37,885 nucleotides of DNA from a virus. The translations under genes and the position numbers were made by a program. Below the pieces are notes generated by a model that saw nothing but the letters and a program-made list of their open reading frames with translations, was not told the origin of the DNA and searched no databases. Of the stretch, positions 30,159-36,681 are shown in pieces (the first letter of the stretch is position 1; each line of letters begins with the position of its first letter). The DNA lies in the IMG/VR virus record IMGVR_UViG_3300046011_003262, positions 1-37,885 of that record. The stretch is one strand, 5' to 3'.

Positions 30159-30205
30159 GGCGTGGAGCCATGCCAGATGTTGAACGTAAAGAATTAGGTC
30201 GGCTT

Positions 30206-30610
30206 TTATGCCTTAAAAAGTTCAGACCGGTCAGAGCATGCGGCGTCAACCTGCTCTTTAATCCATGGGTATTTCAGATACAGCGACTGAGCTGCGGCGA
30301 CAGAGAATGGCAGAGCTTTGCCATCCTCTTGGATGCCTGACCATGACAGCGTGCACTTAGCCAGAAGTTCAGCACCGCGCTTTTCCATTTCTTCCAAGTC
30401 AACATCGTCTTTCTTGGTTTTCTTCAGCATGTTTTGTTTCACGCGAGCGCGGATTTCAGCTTTGAATACTTTAGAGTCTGAGCCAGCAACGACGATTGCC
30501 ATAGGCTCATCTTTATCGTTAACCAGCGTTTCGCCGGTGGCAGGGTGCTTTAATTCAACGGTTACGCCTTTTTCAGCAAGCGAAACCACATCAAGATTGG
30601 ACAAATCCAT
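30206..30610 (-). CDS. Tail assembly chaperone
   Basis: 134 residues: 'MDLSNLDVVSLAEKGVTVELKHPATGETL...MAIVVAGSDSKVFKAEIRARVKQNM' is a familiar phage tail-chaperone type encoded between tail tube and tape measure genes. It binds tape measure during tail assembly. ATG 30610 with GAGG upstream; a weak late-type promoter (30684-30706) and a terminator (30707-30733) lie before it. Confidence 0.8.
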   Translation of the reverse strand: MDLSNLDVVSLAEKGVTVELKHPATGETLVNDKDEPMAIVVAGSDSKVFKAEIRARVKQNMLKKTKKDDVDLEEMEKRGAELLAKCTLSWSGIQEDGKALPFSVAAAQSLYLKYPWIKEQVDAACSDRSELFKA

Positions 30611-30683
30611 AATAACCTCATCAAGTTAGCATCCAGTGAATTAGTGGCAGGCGGTTGGATGAGTCCCGCTTTTCAGGCACGTT

Positions 30684-30706
30684 ACCCTAGCCGGTTACAG
30701 TGTAAC
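30684..30706 (-). promoter_or_regulatory. Possible late promoter site E (before chaperones)
   Basis: Minus strand: GTTAC-ACT-GTAAC (30706-30694), a perfect inverted repeat but with a 3-bp centre, then after 4 bp TAGGGT, a poor -10. It lies directly after a terminator and before the chaperone gene. Probably a weaker member of the late promoter family. Confidence 0.45.
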
Positions 30707-30733
30707 AAATAAAAACGGGGCAATGAAGCCCCG
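30707..30733 (-). terminator. Intrinsic terminator after 116-residue virion gene
   Basis: Minus strand: CGGGGC-TTCATT-GCCCCG (30733-30716) then TTTTTATTTG. Ends the tail tube unit. Confidence 0.85.
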
Positions 30734-30753
30734 TAATTAGTAACGCGCAACCA

Positions 30754-31104
30754 TTAAGCATTAGACAGCAATACGGCCTTAATGCCTGAACCGCCTGTTA
30801 CGGTAACAGTGCCTTGCAAAAACGCACTGATTGAATCCAGCGGAATTGCAGCGCGAGCACCAGCGCCGATTGATGGCACGGTGTAACCAGACGCAACGCT
30901 AACCAAGCCAACACCTGGCACAGATACGTTAGTGCCGGCAGCGCCATCAATCAGTGGAGTTAATGCGCCAGCAGTCACGTTATCCAATACCAGAACCTGA
31001 CCAGCGCCAGCTTTGTAGACCAGCGTGTCAGAGCTTGATAATGTGGTCACGGTCAATGCCCGCGAGCCCGGGCCGGTCATTAGTGTTTCAGCAATGACAG
31101 CCAT
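30754..31104 (-). CDS. Small virion protein, paralog of 35575-36015 product
   Basis: 116 residues, soluble and beta-rich (VLVLDNVTAGALTPLIDG...). The C-terminal 'ARAAIPLDSISAFLQGTVTVTGGSGIKAVLLS' aligns clearly with 'SVAIPLHSIREWLKGSVTLTGCAGCKAYIVT' of the protein at 35575-36015, and the 'LTVTTLSSSDTLVY' start with 'LSVTTLTGADSFIF'. So the phage carries two divergent copies, one after the tail tube gene and one in the head block. Structural role likely; family not named. Confidence 0.75.
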   Translation of the reverse strand: MAVIAETLMTGPGSRALTVTTLSSSDTLVYKAGAGQVLVLDNVTAGALTPLIDGAAGTNVSVPGVGLVSVASGYTVPSIGAGARAAIPLDSISAFLQGTVTVTGGSGIKAVLLSNA

Positions 31105-31105
31105 G

Positions 31106-31552
31106 CTACACCTCCACGATCACGGAGTTGATTTCAATCTGCACAGTAGAGCTAACCATGCTGTTTGCAGAGCCTGGCGCTTTCGTGTAAGAGAAAATCT
31201 TGCCGGTGAAATAGTCGATGCTGCCATCTTGGTAGGTAACACGGAAACTGTGTTCAGTGTTTTTGTTGATGCCTGTAACACCCAAGGACAAAACAGCCTG
31301 ACCAGCATCATCTGCATCACGCGCCAATGAAACTGACATAGAGCCGTTGTTGATGAAGCCTTTGTATTTTTCAGTGATACCGGTTGCTAATGGCTGGTGA
31401 GTAACAACCTCAGCAGATGCGCCATATTCTGGCAGGTCGGTTACTTCGCCAACGTTTACGAAAGTTAAAGCACCAAAACCAGCAGCATCAACTGTGGCAG
31501 GCTGAGCGGCGACTACTGCAAGCAGGGTGCCGGTGGAAGTCAATACTGACAT
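31106..31552 (-). CDS. Major tail tube protein
   Basis: 148 residues: 'GALTFVNVGEVTDLPEYGASAEVVTHQPLATGITEKYKGFINNGSMSVSL' and 'TEHSFRVTYQDGSIDYFTGKIFSYTKAPGSANSMVSSTVQIEINS' match the typical siphovirus tail tube fold. ATG 31552 has GAGGG 7 bases upstream. A strong late promoter (31595-31616) is dedicated to it, suitable for the most abundant tail protein. Confidence 0.9.
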   Translation of the reverse strand: MSVLTSTGTLLAVVAAQPATVDAAGFGALTFVNVGEVTDLPEYGASAEVVTHQPLATGITEKYKGFINNGSMSVSLARDADDAGQAVLSLGVTGINKNTEHSFRVTYQDGSIDYFTGKIFSYTKAPGSANSMVSSTVQIEINSVIVEV

Positions 31553-31594
31553 AATAAAACCCTCAAATTAGTGATTGATCAATCATCCGATTAC

Positions 31595-31616
31595 AGTATA
31601 AACGGTTACGTGTAAC
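31595..31616 (-). promoter_or_regulatory. Late promoter site B (before tail tube)
   Basis: Minus strand: GTTACACGTAAC (31616-31605), 4 bp (CGTT), then -10 TATACT (31600-31595). No -35 hexamer. It lies in the 68-bp gap before the tail tube gene. Confidence 0.78.
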
Positions 31617-31620
31617 TATG

Positions 31621-32025
31621 CTACTGGACCACGGTCCAGCGGATTGACAGGGAATATATAAAATGCTCGCCGTCAGTTCTGCCGCTAGAAAGTTGCGTGC
31701 CTTCAAGATTTATTTTCAAGCTGCCGACTATGATTGCCGGAGCTTGGCGCTGAAAGCCTGCTTTTACCTTCTCGACAATATCAAGCGCTGCCGGCCTGCC
31801 TTGATTCTTCGGTACGCACACATCAACCTGATAAATGCCATCTTGACGGCGCGGGCCGTCGGCAGATAAACCAAGCTCGAAAGTGTCGCCAAACAAAACA
31901 AATTCGCGCAGATAGCTCAATGTCGGCTGCATTGTCGCTGTGACGTTTTCAGTGATGATAGTTGGCAGATTGGCGATATTGCCAAGGCGAATGCGCAGCT
32001 GCTCAGCGATTATCTTTTCGTTCAT
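31621..32025 (-). CDS. Tail terminator-like protein (DUF4128-like)
   Basis: 134 residues: 'FVLFGDTFELGLSADGPRRQDGIYQVDVCVPKNQGRPAALDIVEKVKAGFQR' is the DUF4128 pattern of tail-completion proteins that cap the tail tube. It follows the gp10-like gene with ATGA overlap, the usual order connector, gp10, terminator, tube. Confidence 0.82.
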   Translation of the reverse strand: MNEKIIAEQLRIRLGNIANLPTIITENVTATMQPTLSYLREFVLFGDTFELGLSADGPRRQDGIYQVDVCVPKNQGRPAALDIVEKVKAGFQRQAPAIIVGSLKINLEGTQLSSGRTDGEHFIYSLSIRWTVVQ

Positions 32026-32432
32026 TTCGCCTTCCTGATTTCATCTTCGACGATAGACTGCCAGCTTGCCACTGATAAACGCACCATGCCGCTAGGGGCT
32101 TGCTGTGACCAGCCATATTCTAATCGCTCTGCGTATGGTAGCGAGTTGGTGAAATAGAAATATTGACCGGTGTCGAGTAAATCCAGTTTAGCTTTTAACC
32201 TGCCAACAACAGCGCCGCGACCTTCCCCAAGCTCTGTTTTTGCAAAGCTGTTTGTAGTTGAAACATCAGGCGCGCCATAAGCTGACATCCAGTTGTTTTT
32301 GAATCTACCGCTATCAACTGGGGACTTAGCAACGATAGAGCCACCAATTCGCATAAGTGAGTTTTGCGCAACTTTCACCATCTTGGCTTTGTTGCGTTGC
32401 GCTATTTTCTGGAGGTCGGCTGTTAGGCTCAT
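32022..32432 (-). CDS. HK97 gp10-like tail completion protein
   Basis: 136 residues with the typical 'VAKSPVDSGRFKNNWMSAYG' and 'NSLPYAERLEYGWSQQAPSGMVRLSVASW' motifs of gp10-like neck/tail completion proteins. The gene starts immediately after the stop of the head-closure gene and overlaps the next by ATGA. Confidence 0.88.
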   Translation of the reverse strand: MSLTADLQKIAQRNKAKMVKVAQNSLMRIGGSIVAKSPVDSGRFKNNWMSAYGAPDVSTTNSFAKTELGEGRGAVVGRLKAKLDLLDTGQYFYFTNSLPYAERLEYGWSQQAPSGMVRLSVASWQSIVEDEIRKAK

Positions 32433-32795
32433 TTAGCGCCTCATCTGCAAAGACCAAAGCACAATGGTATTGCCGTCAGGCTGCAATTTATTCGCCTGAA
32501 CAACTCGCCATAACTCGCCGCCGAGCGTGGTAGTCATTCCGATTAATGGAGTCTGTCGAGTTGACAGCAGTAATTTGCAGTCACCCATCTGAATCACTGA
32601 GCCGTCAATCTCTGCAGCTTTGTAATTCAGTTTAACGCCGGTTCCGGTAATTGATGCACCTGCAGATGGCGTAATCGGTGCTCCGGTGACTGGATCAAAC
32701 GCTGGGCCTGATTGCGTTGACAGCGTGACAGCCGCGCCAAACTCTGCAATTAGCGAATCAGCGACAGCTCGGGCTGAAATATAATCAAAACTCAT
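32433..32795 (-). CDS. Head-tail joining (head closure) protein
   Basis: 120 residues, starting MSFDYISARAVADSLIAEFG, beta-rich, ending 'GGELWRVVQANKLQPDGNTIVLWSLQMRR'. The C-terminal strand pattern with 'P.G..VLW.LQ..R' is usual for head-closure ring proteins. Located between the adaptor-like and gp10-like genes; ATGA overlap with the adaptor gene. Confidence 0.8.
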   Translation of the reverse strand: MSFDYISARAVADSLIAEFGAAVTLSTQSGPAFDPVTGAPITPSAGASITGTGVKLNYKAAEIDGSVIQMGDCKLLLSTRQTPLIGMTTTLGGELWRVVQANKLQPDGNTIVLWSLQMRR

Positions 32796-33235
32796 ACGCG
32801 CACCAAGCCGGCACCGCCAACAACAAACGGACGCAGCAGCATGTCTAATTCTGGCGTTTTGCGCTTGAAAGTGGATTGACTGCCATCGGCGTATTCAACC
32901 TCTTTCTCTAACACATCTACTTTCGTCATGATGCGCTTAACTGCACCAGCCGATACAGATGCGAGGTCAAGAGTTAATAAGCCACCCTGCTGCATCTCAA
33001 CGGCTTTTAGTGCAGCCTTCTTGATTGCAGCAATGGTCACTTGGTCGGTTGGCAACTTCATTTCCTGAGTGTCGGAAACCGGCTGACCTTTGAAGTTGTA
33101 GTAGGTGTCGATGAAATCAGCAGACTTGATTAAATCCGCATCCAAATTTGTTAGGTCAGCATTAATGCCCCGAGCGCTGGCGTATGCTTCGTAATCGGCA
33201 GATGTAACGTATGAATCAGTTCCCAAGGTCGGCAT
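32792..33235 (-). CDS. Head-tail adaptor (DnaT-like) protein
   Basis: 147 residues. 'MPTLGTDSYVTSADYEAYASARGI' is the common opening of phage proteins labelled DnaT-like, which sit in the adaptor place between head and tail genes. The helical middle and 'DMLLRPFVVGGAGLVRV' end fit. It overlaps the upstream membrane protein gene by 20 bp. Confidence 0.8.
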   Translation of the reverse strand: MPTLGTDSYVTSADYEAYASARGINADLTNLDADLIKSADFIDTYYNFKGQPVSDTQEMKLPTDQVTIAAIKKAALKAVEMQQGGLLTLDLASVSAGAVKRIMTKVDVLEKEVEYADGSQSTFKRKTPELDMLLRPFVVGGAGLVRV

Positions 33236-33518
33236 TTTTCTCTTGCTCCACTAATTCAAGTTTGCGTTGAGCTAATTTATATTCAGCCCGCTTAGCGAGA
33301 AAGTACATGATGGCGACGGGGATAGAGCAGAAACTTGCGATTGTTGACATGTCCCACGTATTCGGGTCAAAGATGCGGCTAAACGCGCCGCCAACAGTCC
33401 CAAGCCATAACAAAATAATCGTGGTAGTACTGCCGATATACTCAAACGCTCGATGCAAAACACCTTGATTATTTTCCATCAATGTCTGGCCGATTTGGTG
33501 GAATATGTCGTTGTTCAT
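33216..33518 (-). CDS. Small membrane protein inside the connector block
   Basis: 100 residues with two membrane helices (about 'STTTIILLWLGTVGGAFSRIF' and 'TIASFCSIPVAIMYFLA') and a charged helical C-terminus (KRAEYKLAQRKLELVEQEKNADLGN). Size and plan match class II holins. It is co-transcribed with virion genes, overlapping its neighbours by 4 and 20 bp. A second holin, an antiholin or a superinfection-exclusion factor are all possible. Confidence 0.65.
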   Translation of the reverse strand: MNNDIFHQIGQTLMENNQGVLHRAFEYIGSTTTIILLWLGTVGGAFSRIFDPNTWDMSTIASFCSIPVAIMYFLAKRAEYKLAQRKLELVEQEKNADLGN

Positions 33519-33994
33519 CTAACTCTCTCTGCTTTCTTTTCGTTACGCGCAACAGGTAAAAGCAGTATACGATAAGACCAAGAGAAAATAAAATCCTGAG
33601 CGCGTCTACGCAGTTGCTTGGCAAAAAGTCCAACATCCTGATTGCCTCCGCTGCTCAGAAATTGCCAAATGATCCAACAATCAATTCCATGGATAAGCCA
33701 AGGATAACACAGATAAAACGTTGTCTCGTACCGAAAAAAAGTATAGTCAATTAACGCAAGGAAGTTTACAGCAGACAACAGTAAAAAACCTTGATGGACT
33801 TTATACGGAAACTTGATATTTAATAGCGCCGGCAGACAGTAAAGGATAATCAGCCAGAATGACAGCTGTACTCCGGTCTCCGTTGATTCATAAACGCCAA
33901 CATCAGCCAACCAAATCAAAGCCGCCACTAGGCACCGCCAGTTAACGAAAAAAGCCGCAACAAGTGCGGCAATCTTTAAATGGTCAATATCCAT
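33515..33994 (-). CDS. Multi-pass membrane protein, unknown function
   Basis: 159 residues with about four membrane helices ('IAALVAAFFVNWRCLVAALIWL', 'SFWLIILYCLPALLNI', 'FLLLSAVNFLALIDYTFF', 'YPWLIHGIDCWIIWQFL') and a basic cytoplasmic-type tail (AKQLRRRAQDFIFSW...). It starts at 33994 on the stop of a 19-residue ORF and overlaps the 100-residue membrane protein by ATGA. Integral membrane proteins are unexpected among virion genes; the pair with the next gene suggests joint function. Confidence 0.68.
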   Translation of the reverse strand: MDIDHLKIAALVAAFFVNWRCLVAALIWLADVGVYESTETGVQLSFWLIILYCLPALLNIKFPYKVHQGFLLLSAVNFLALIDYTFFRYETTFYLCYPWLIHGIDCWIIWQFLSSGGNQDVGLFAKQLRRRAQDFIFSWSYRILLLPVARNEKKAERVR

Positions 33995-34053
33995 TATTTC
34001 TTAACCGGCTTTCCACCGGTTTTGCCTTTCGGTTTCTGTTTGCTGTTTGACAT
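33994..34053 (-). CDS. 19-residue Lys-rich ORF
   Basis: ATG 34053 with AGGA 7 bases upstream, reads MSNSKQKPKGKTGGKPVKK then TAA overlapping the next ATG (TAATG). The first part matches SNSKQKPK of the 55-residue protein encoded after the capsid gene. It fills the gap between spike and membrane-protein genes. Small, so chance is not excluded, but the shared motif and site favour a real gene. Confidence 0.5.
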   Translation of the reverse strand: MSNSKQKPKGKTGGKPVKK

Positions 34054-34061
34054 TTTAAATC

Positions 34062-35570
34062 CTACACGGTTGATGTTAAGAATGAGCCGGTAATTGTGAT
34101 TCGGCTGGTGTTTGTAATTGCGGCGTCAGTTAGTGCTGCGTTTGTCTCTGGGTTTCTCAGTGCGATACTAACAGTGTTGTTCGCTAACACCCCAACAGCT
34201 GGCAAAGTTCCGGACTGCGTCTCAATCAATGCCTGGAATACCAGTTTATAATCTGCGTATTCGTTTAGGTTTGCAACCTGTAAATCCACAGTCAGCGCTC
34301 CGGTCAGTGAGCCTTTTGATGTCAGGTTGATGTTAATGTTGAAAAACGCCATTGAGCCGACACGCTTAAACATCGCCCTGCGGTTGCCGTAAGTTATTCC
34401 GGTAGATGCGCCGCCAATCTTTAAATCAGGCGTCCATTGAGTGAATGAATCTGTGATATACAGGTTTTCCGGCATTGTCGCGCTAGAGCCTGTTACCCCT
34501 GTAATCGTGGCGTTCCGCAAAACCGCAGTTGTTGATGTCTGAACAAAGTTTGTTACAGCATCAGCGGTGCCTGAATCATTCCTAACCTTTGGGCTGGATA
34601 CAAGAACTCTTGCCCTGTCAGTGTAGATTGGGATGATCGACTGCGATGTCGGTTTATCGTCGCCGGCAGATGATAAAAACAGATAAGGATTAATCACCTG
34701 AGTATCTACTGCGTTTGTATCAATTAGCATCCCATAGCCACCGTTTGCAAGGCTGCTGGCTGAACCCCACGCAAGTCTTGAGGGGCTGTCGATAGTAACG
34801 CCATTAAAGATGTTGTTTTGCCCTTTGACATGGTAACAAATACGCATGCGGCAGTGACCGATGTAATATGTTCCCCAAGAGTGCATCATTGAGAATCTAT
34901 TGCCGCTGCCGATTACATCAACGCCAACTGCATTGCGGCTAGATGCGACATTCACAAAACTGCAGTCGCTGGCCAAAACTTGAAAGCCTACAGAAGTATC
35001 TGGAGCCGCAGTTTTTGGTGGAATCGGGCCTGAAATATTTATGTTGGTGCCGTAAAGCTCGTAACCGTCCGGCCCAACCTTGACGCCAATGTTTGAGTTG
35101 TTTTCAACACTAATCGAGTCAGCCGGCACGCGCTGGAAATTAACAAAGCTAATCCCAATCGCAGCCATTGAGTTTGCGTCAACTGTAAGTCGTGACACAC
35201 CAAAATCAGATGTGTTTGGCACTGATTCTGTGCCAAAGCCCACAACATACGCGCCAGAAAATCCAGTTGCTGCCACAATCTTGAGGTTAAAGCAGCCGGC
35301 TTTTCCGGTAAATGTTACAGGGGCTTTTACCGGATACCAAAGTTTTGAGTTGCCAGTTACCGCAGCGCCGACAGAATCAGCGTATGCAATGGCGGCGGCT
35401 ATTGCTGCTGAATTGTCATAGTTGAATGTTGGATCTGAATCACCAACAGCACCAAACTCATCAAGCAACACAAATGTCTGCAGCGCATTTACCGTGTCTG
35501 CTACATCTTGGCCGGTTGAGCCTGCCGCGTCGTTTACATCAACGCCAGCAACTAATGTTTTTACAGTCAT
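34062..35570 (-). CDS. Tailspike-like protein with beta-helix
   Basis: 502 residues. 'LLDEFGAVGDSDPTFNYDNSAAIAAAIAYADSVGAAV' is the typical start of pectate-lyase-like beta-helix spikes; the middle shows repeated short strands (ISVENNSNIGVKV..., 'YELYGTNINISG', 'NNIFNGVTIDSPS') as in parallel beta-helices; a C-terminal beta domain follows (about 395-502). Spikes of this kind bind or cut surface polysaccharide. It lies in the head-side block, far from the other fibre gene. ATG 35570 with GTGGGG 8 bases upstream. Catalytic residues are not identifiable by eye. Confidence 0.8.
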   Translation of the reverse strand: MTVKTLVAGVDVNDAAGSTGQDVADTVNALQTFVLLDEFGAVGDSDPTFNYDNSAAIAAAIAYADSVGAAVTGNSKLWYPVKAPVTFTGKAGCFNLKIVAATGFSGAYVVGFGTESVPNTSDFGVSRLTVDANSMAAIGISFVNFQRVPADSISVENNSNIGVKVGPDGYELYGTNINISGPIPPKTAAPDTSVGFQVLASDCSFVNVASSRNAVGVDVIGSGNRFSMMHSWGTYYIGHCRMRICYHVKGQNNIFNGVTIDSPSRLAWGSASSLANGGYGMLIDTNAVDTQVINPYLFLSSAGDDKPTSQSIIPIYTDRARVLVSSPKVRNDSGTADAVTNFVQTSTTAVLRNATITGVTGSSATMPENLYITDSFTQWTPDLKIGGASTGITYGNRRAMFKRVGSMAFFNININLTSKGSLTGALTVDLQVANLNEYADYKLVFQALIETQSGTLPAVGVLANNTVSIALRNPETNAALTDAAITNTSRITITGSFLTSTV

Positions 35571-35574
35571 ATCA

Positions 35575-36015
35575 TTAACCCCACAATCTCGAGTTAACCG
35601 TTAACTTGCCGGATGCAATTAAACGCCCAGCCTGAATAAATAATGGCTCAGAGTTTGGCACTGAAGTGTGCGTGACGATGTATGCTTTGCATCCAGCGCA
35701 ACCTGTGAGCGTTACAGAGCCTTTAAGCCACTCTCTGATGGAATGCAGCGGAATAGCCACTGAAGCGCCGGTAGATACTGCAGAGAACGTTAAGCCGCCA
35801 GATAAATCAGCGTAGCCGTAACCACGAATGAAGAAATTAGCCGGTGCAGTTGAGCCTGTGACTTTTGGCGTCTTTGCTGAGCCTGTGCCGTTTTCAATTA
35901 CTAGGAATTGATTGCCGTCAGGCTGAAAGATAAAGCTATCAGCGCCTGTCAGCGTAGTGACAGATAAGTCAACCGCGCCTTTAACATTGATGCTGGTTTG
36001 CGTGATTAAAGCCAT
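35575..36015 (-). CDS. Small virion protein, paralog of 30754-31104 product
   Basis: 146 residues from ATG 36015 (GGAGG 7 bases upstream; a longer frame to 36051 is rejected). 'AVDLSVTTLTGADSFIFQPDGNQFLVIENGTG' and 'ASVAIPLHSIREWLKGSVTLTGCAGCKAYIV' match the product of 30754-31104, with a C-terminal extension of about 35 residues. Placed in the post-capsid block with two other small beta-rich proteins, so a decoration or fibre-adaptor role is plausible. Confidence 0.72.
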   Translation of the reverse strand: MALITQTSINVKGAVDLSVTTLTGADSFIFQPDGNQFLVIENGTGSAKTPKVTGSTAPANFFIRGYGYADLSGGLTFSAVSTGASVAIPLHSIREWLKGSVTLTGCAGCKAYIVTHTSVPNSEPLFIQAGRLIASGKLTVNSRLWG

Positions 36016-36290
36016 CAGCATTCCTCCGTGACAATTGTGCCGTGCCTGCAAATTGTACGACCACCAGGGCTTGTTGTGGCGACAAACTCAATTTCAACAG
36101 TGCCTAGCGAGTTGGCAGTAAACATGAAAAACACGCTAGCGCCTGAAATCGTGATGGCGCCAACCGTAATCACCGCTGACGATGCCGTTACAGTGCAAGA
36201 CGCGATTGATTCAGTACCAAGCCAATCTGGATCAAACTGCGCCTCATACCTGTCAATCTTGCCAACTTGCGCATTGCGGGGAAATCGCAT
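36015..36290 (-). CDS. Small Ig-like virion protein
   Basis: 91 residues: 'FDPDWLGTESIASCTVTASSAVITVGAITISGASVFFMFTANSLGTVEIEFVATTSPGGRT' follows the plan of small single-domain beta-sandwich proteins (WLGxDSI...GGxxGxxYxVT...T..GR) encoded after the capsid gene in many phages; their exact role is not known. AAGGGG lies upstream of the ATG; stop overlaps the next ATG. Confidence 0.72.
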   Translation of the reverse strand: MRFPRNAQVGKIDRYEAQFDPDWLGTESIASCTVTASSAVITVGAITISGASVFFMFTANSLGTVEIEFVATTSPGGRTICRHGTIVTEEC

Positions 36291-36291
36291 G

Positions 36292-36672
36292 TTACGCCCC
36301 TTTTGTGATAGTCACAGAGGTGATTTGTGATGTGCCGCCGGCAACGTAGCTTAGCGAGCTGACAATAACCTGCGCGCCGCTTGTGCCGACAGTTAGCTGC
36401 TCAACATAAGAGCCTGATACGATGCGGGCAAATGTCGCAGTTTGCGTGCCTGAGCCGCCAATCGTGACATCTGCGATGGCGTTGGCTGACATGCTGCCAG
36501 ATGTTGCAGATGCAAAGCCGGCTAACGTGTGCGCAGCTAACGCTGTATTACCTGACAAAGCTGTATCAGCATTCGCCGGAGCTGCCCCGCTGTAAATTGT
36601 CAATGTGCCTGTGCCGATAGCCGCGCCGTAGTCGTTCAGTATTTTGTTTCGTAAAGCAACGTTTGCTGACAT
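36292..36672 (-). CDS. Conserved small virion protein
   Basis: 126 residues, 'MSANVALRNKILNDYGAAIGTGTLTIYSGAAPANADTALSGNTAL...' then an Ala/Ser/Thr-rich beta part ending 'SQITSVTITKGA'. This 'LRNKxLDxxG..GTLxIYxG.xPA.AD' type is often found with the Ig-like gene in phage genomes. GAGGG (overlapping the stop of the upstream gene) precedes the ATG. Role unknown, virion-associated by context. Confidence 0.72.
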   Translation of the reverse strand: MSANVALRNKILNDYGAAIGTGTLTIYSGAAPANADTALSGNTALAAHTLAGFASATSGSMSANAIADVTIGGSGTQTATFARIVSGSYVEQLTVGTSGAQVIVSSLSYVAGGTSQITSVTITKGA

Positions 36673-36681
36673 GTTAAACCC

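Noticed and set aside
33541-33580. GTTGCGCGTAAC and nearby TATACT before the two-helix membrane gene
   Set aside because: The -10-like box lies on the wrong side of the palindrome for the minus-strand gene, so the module is not formed.
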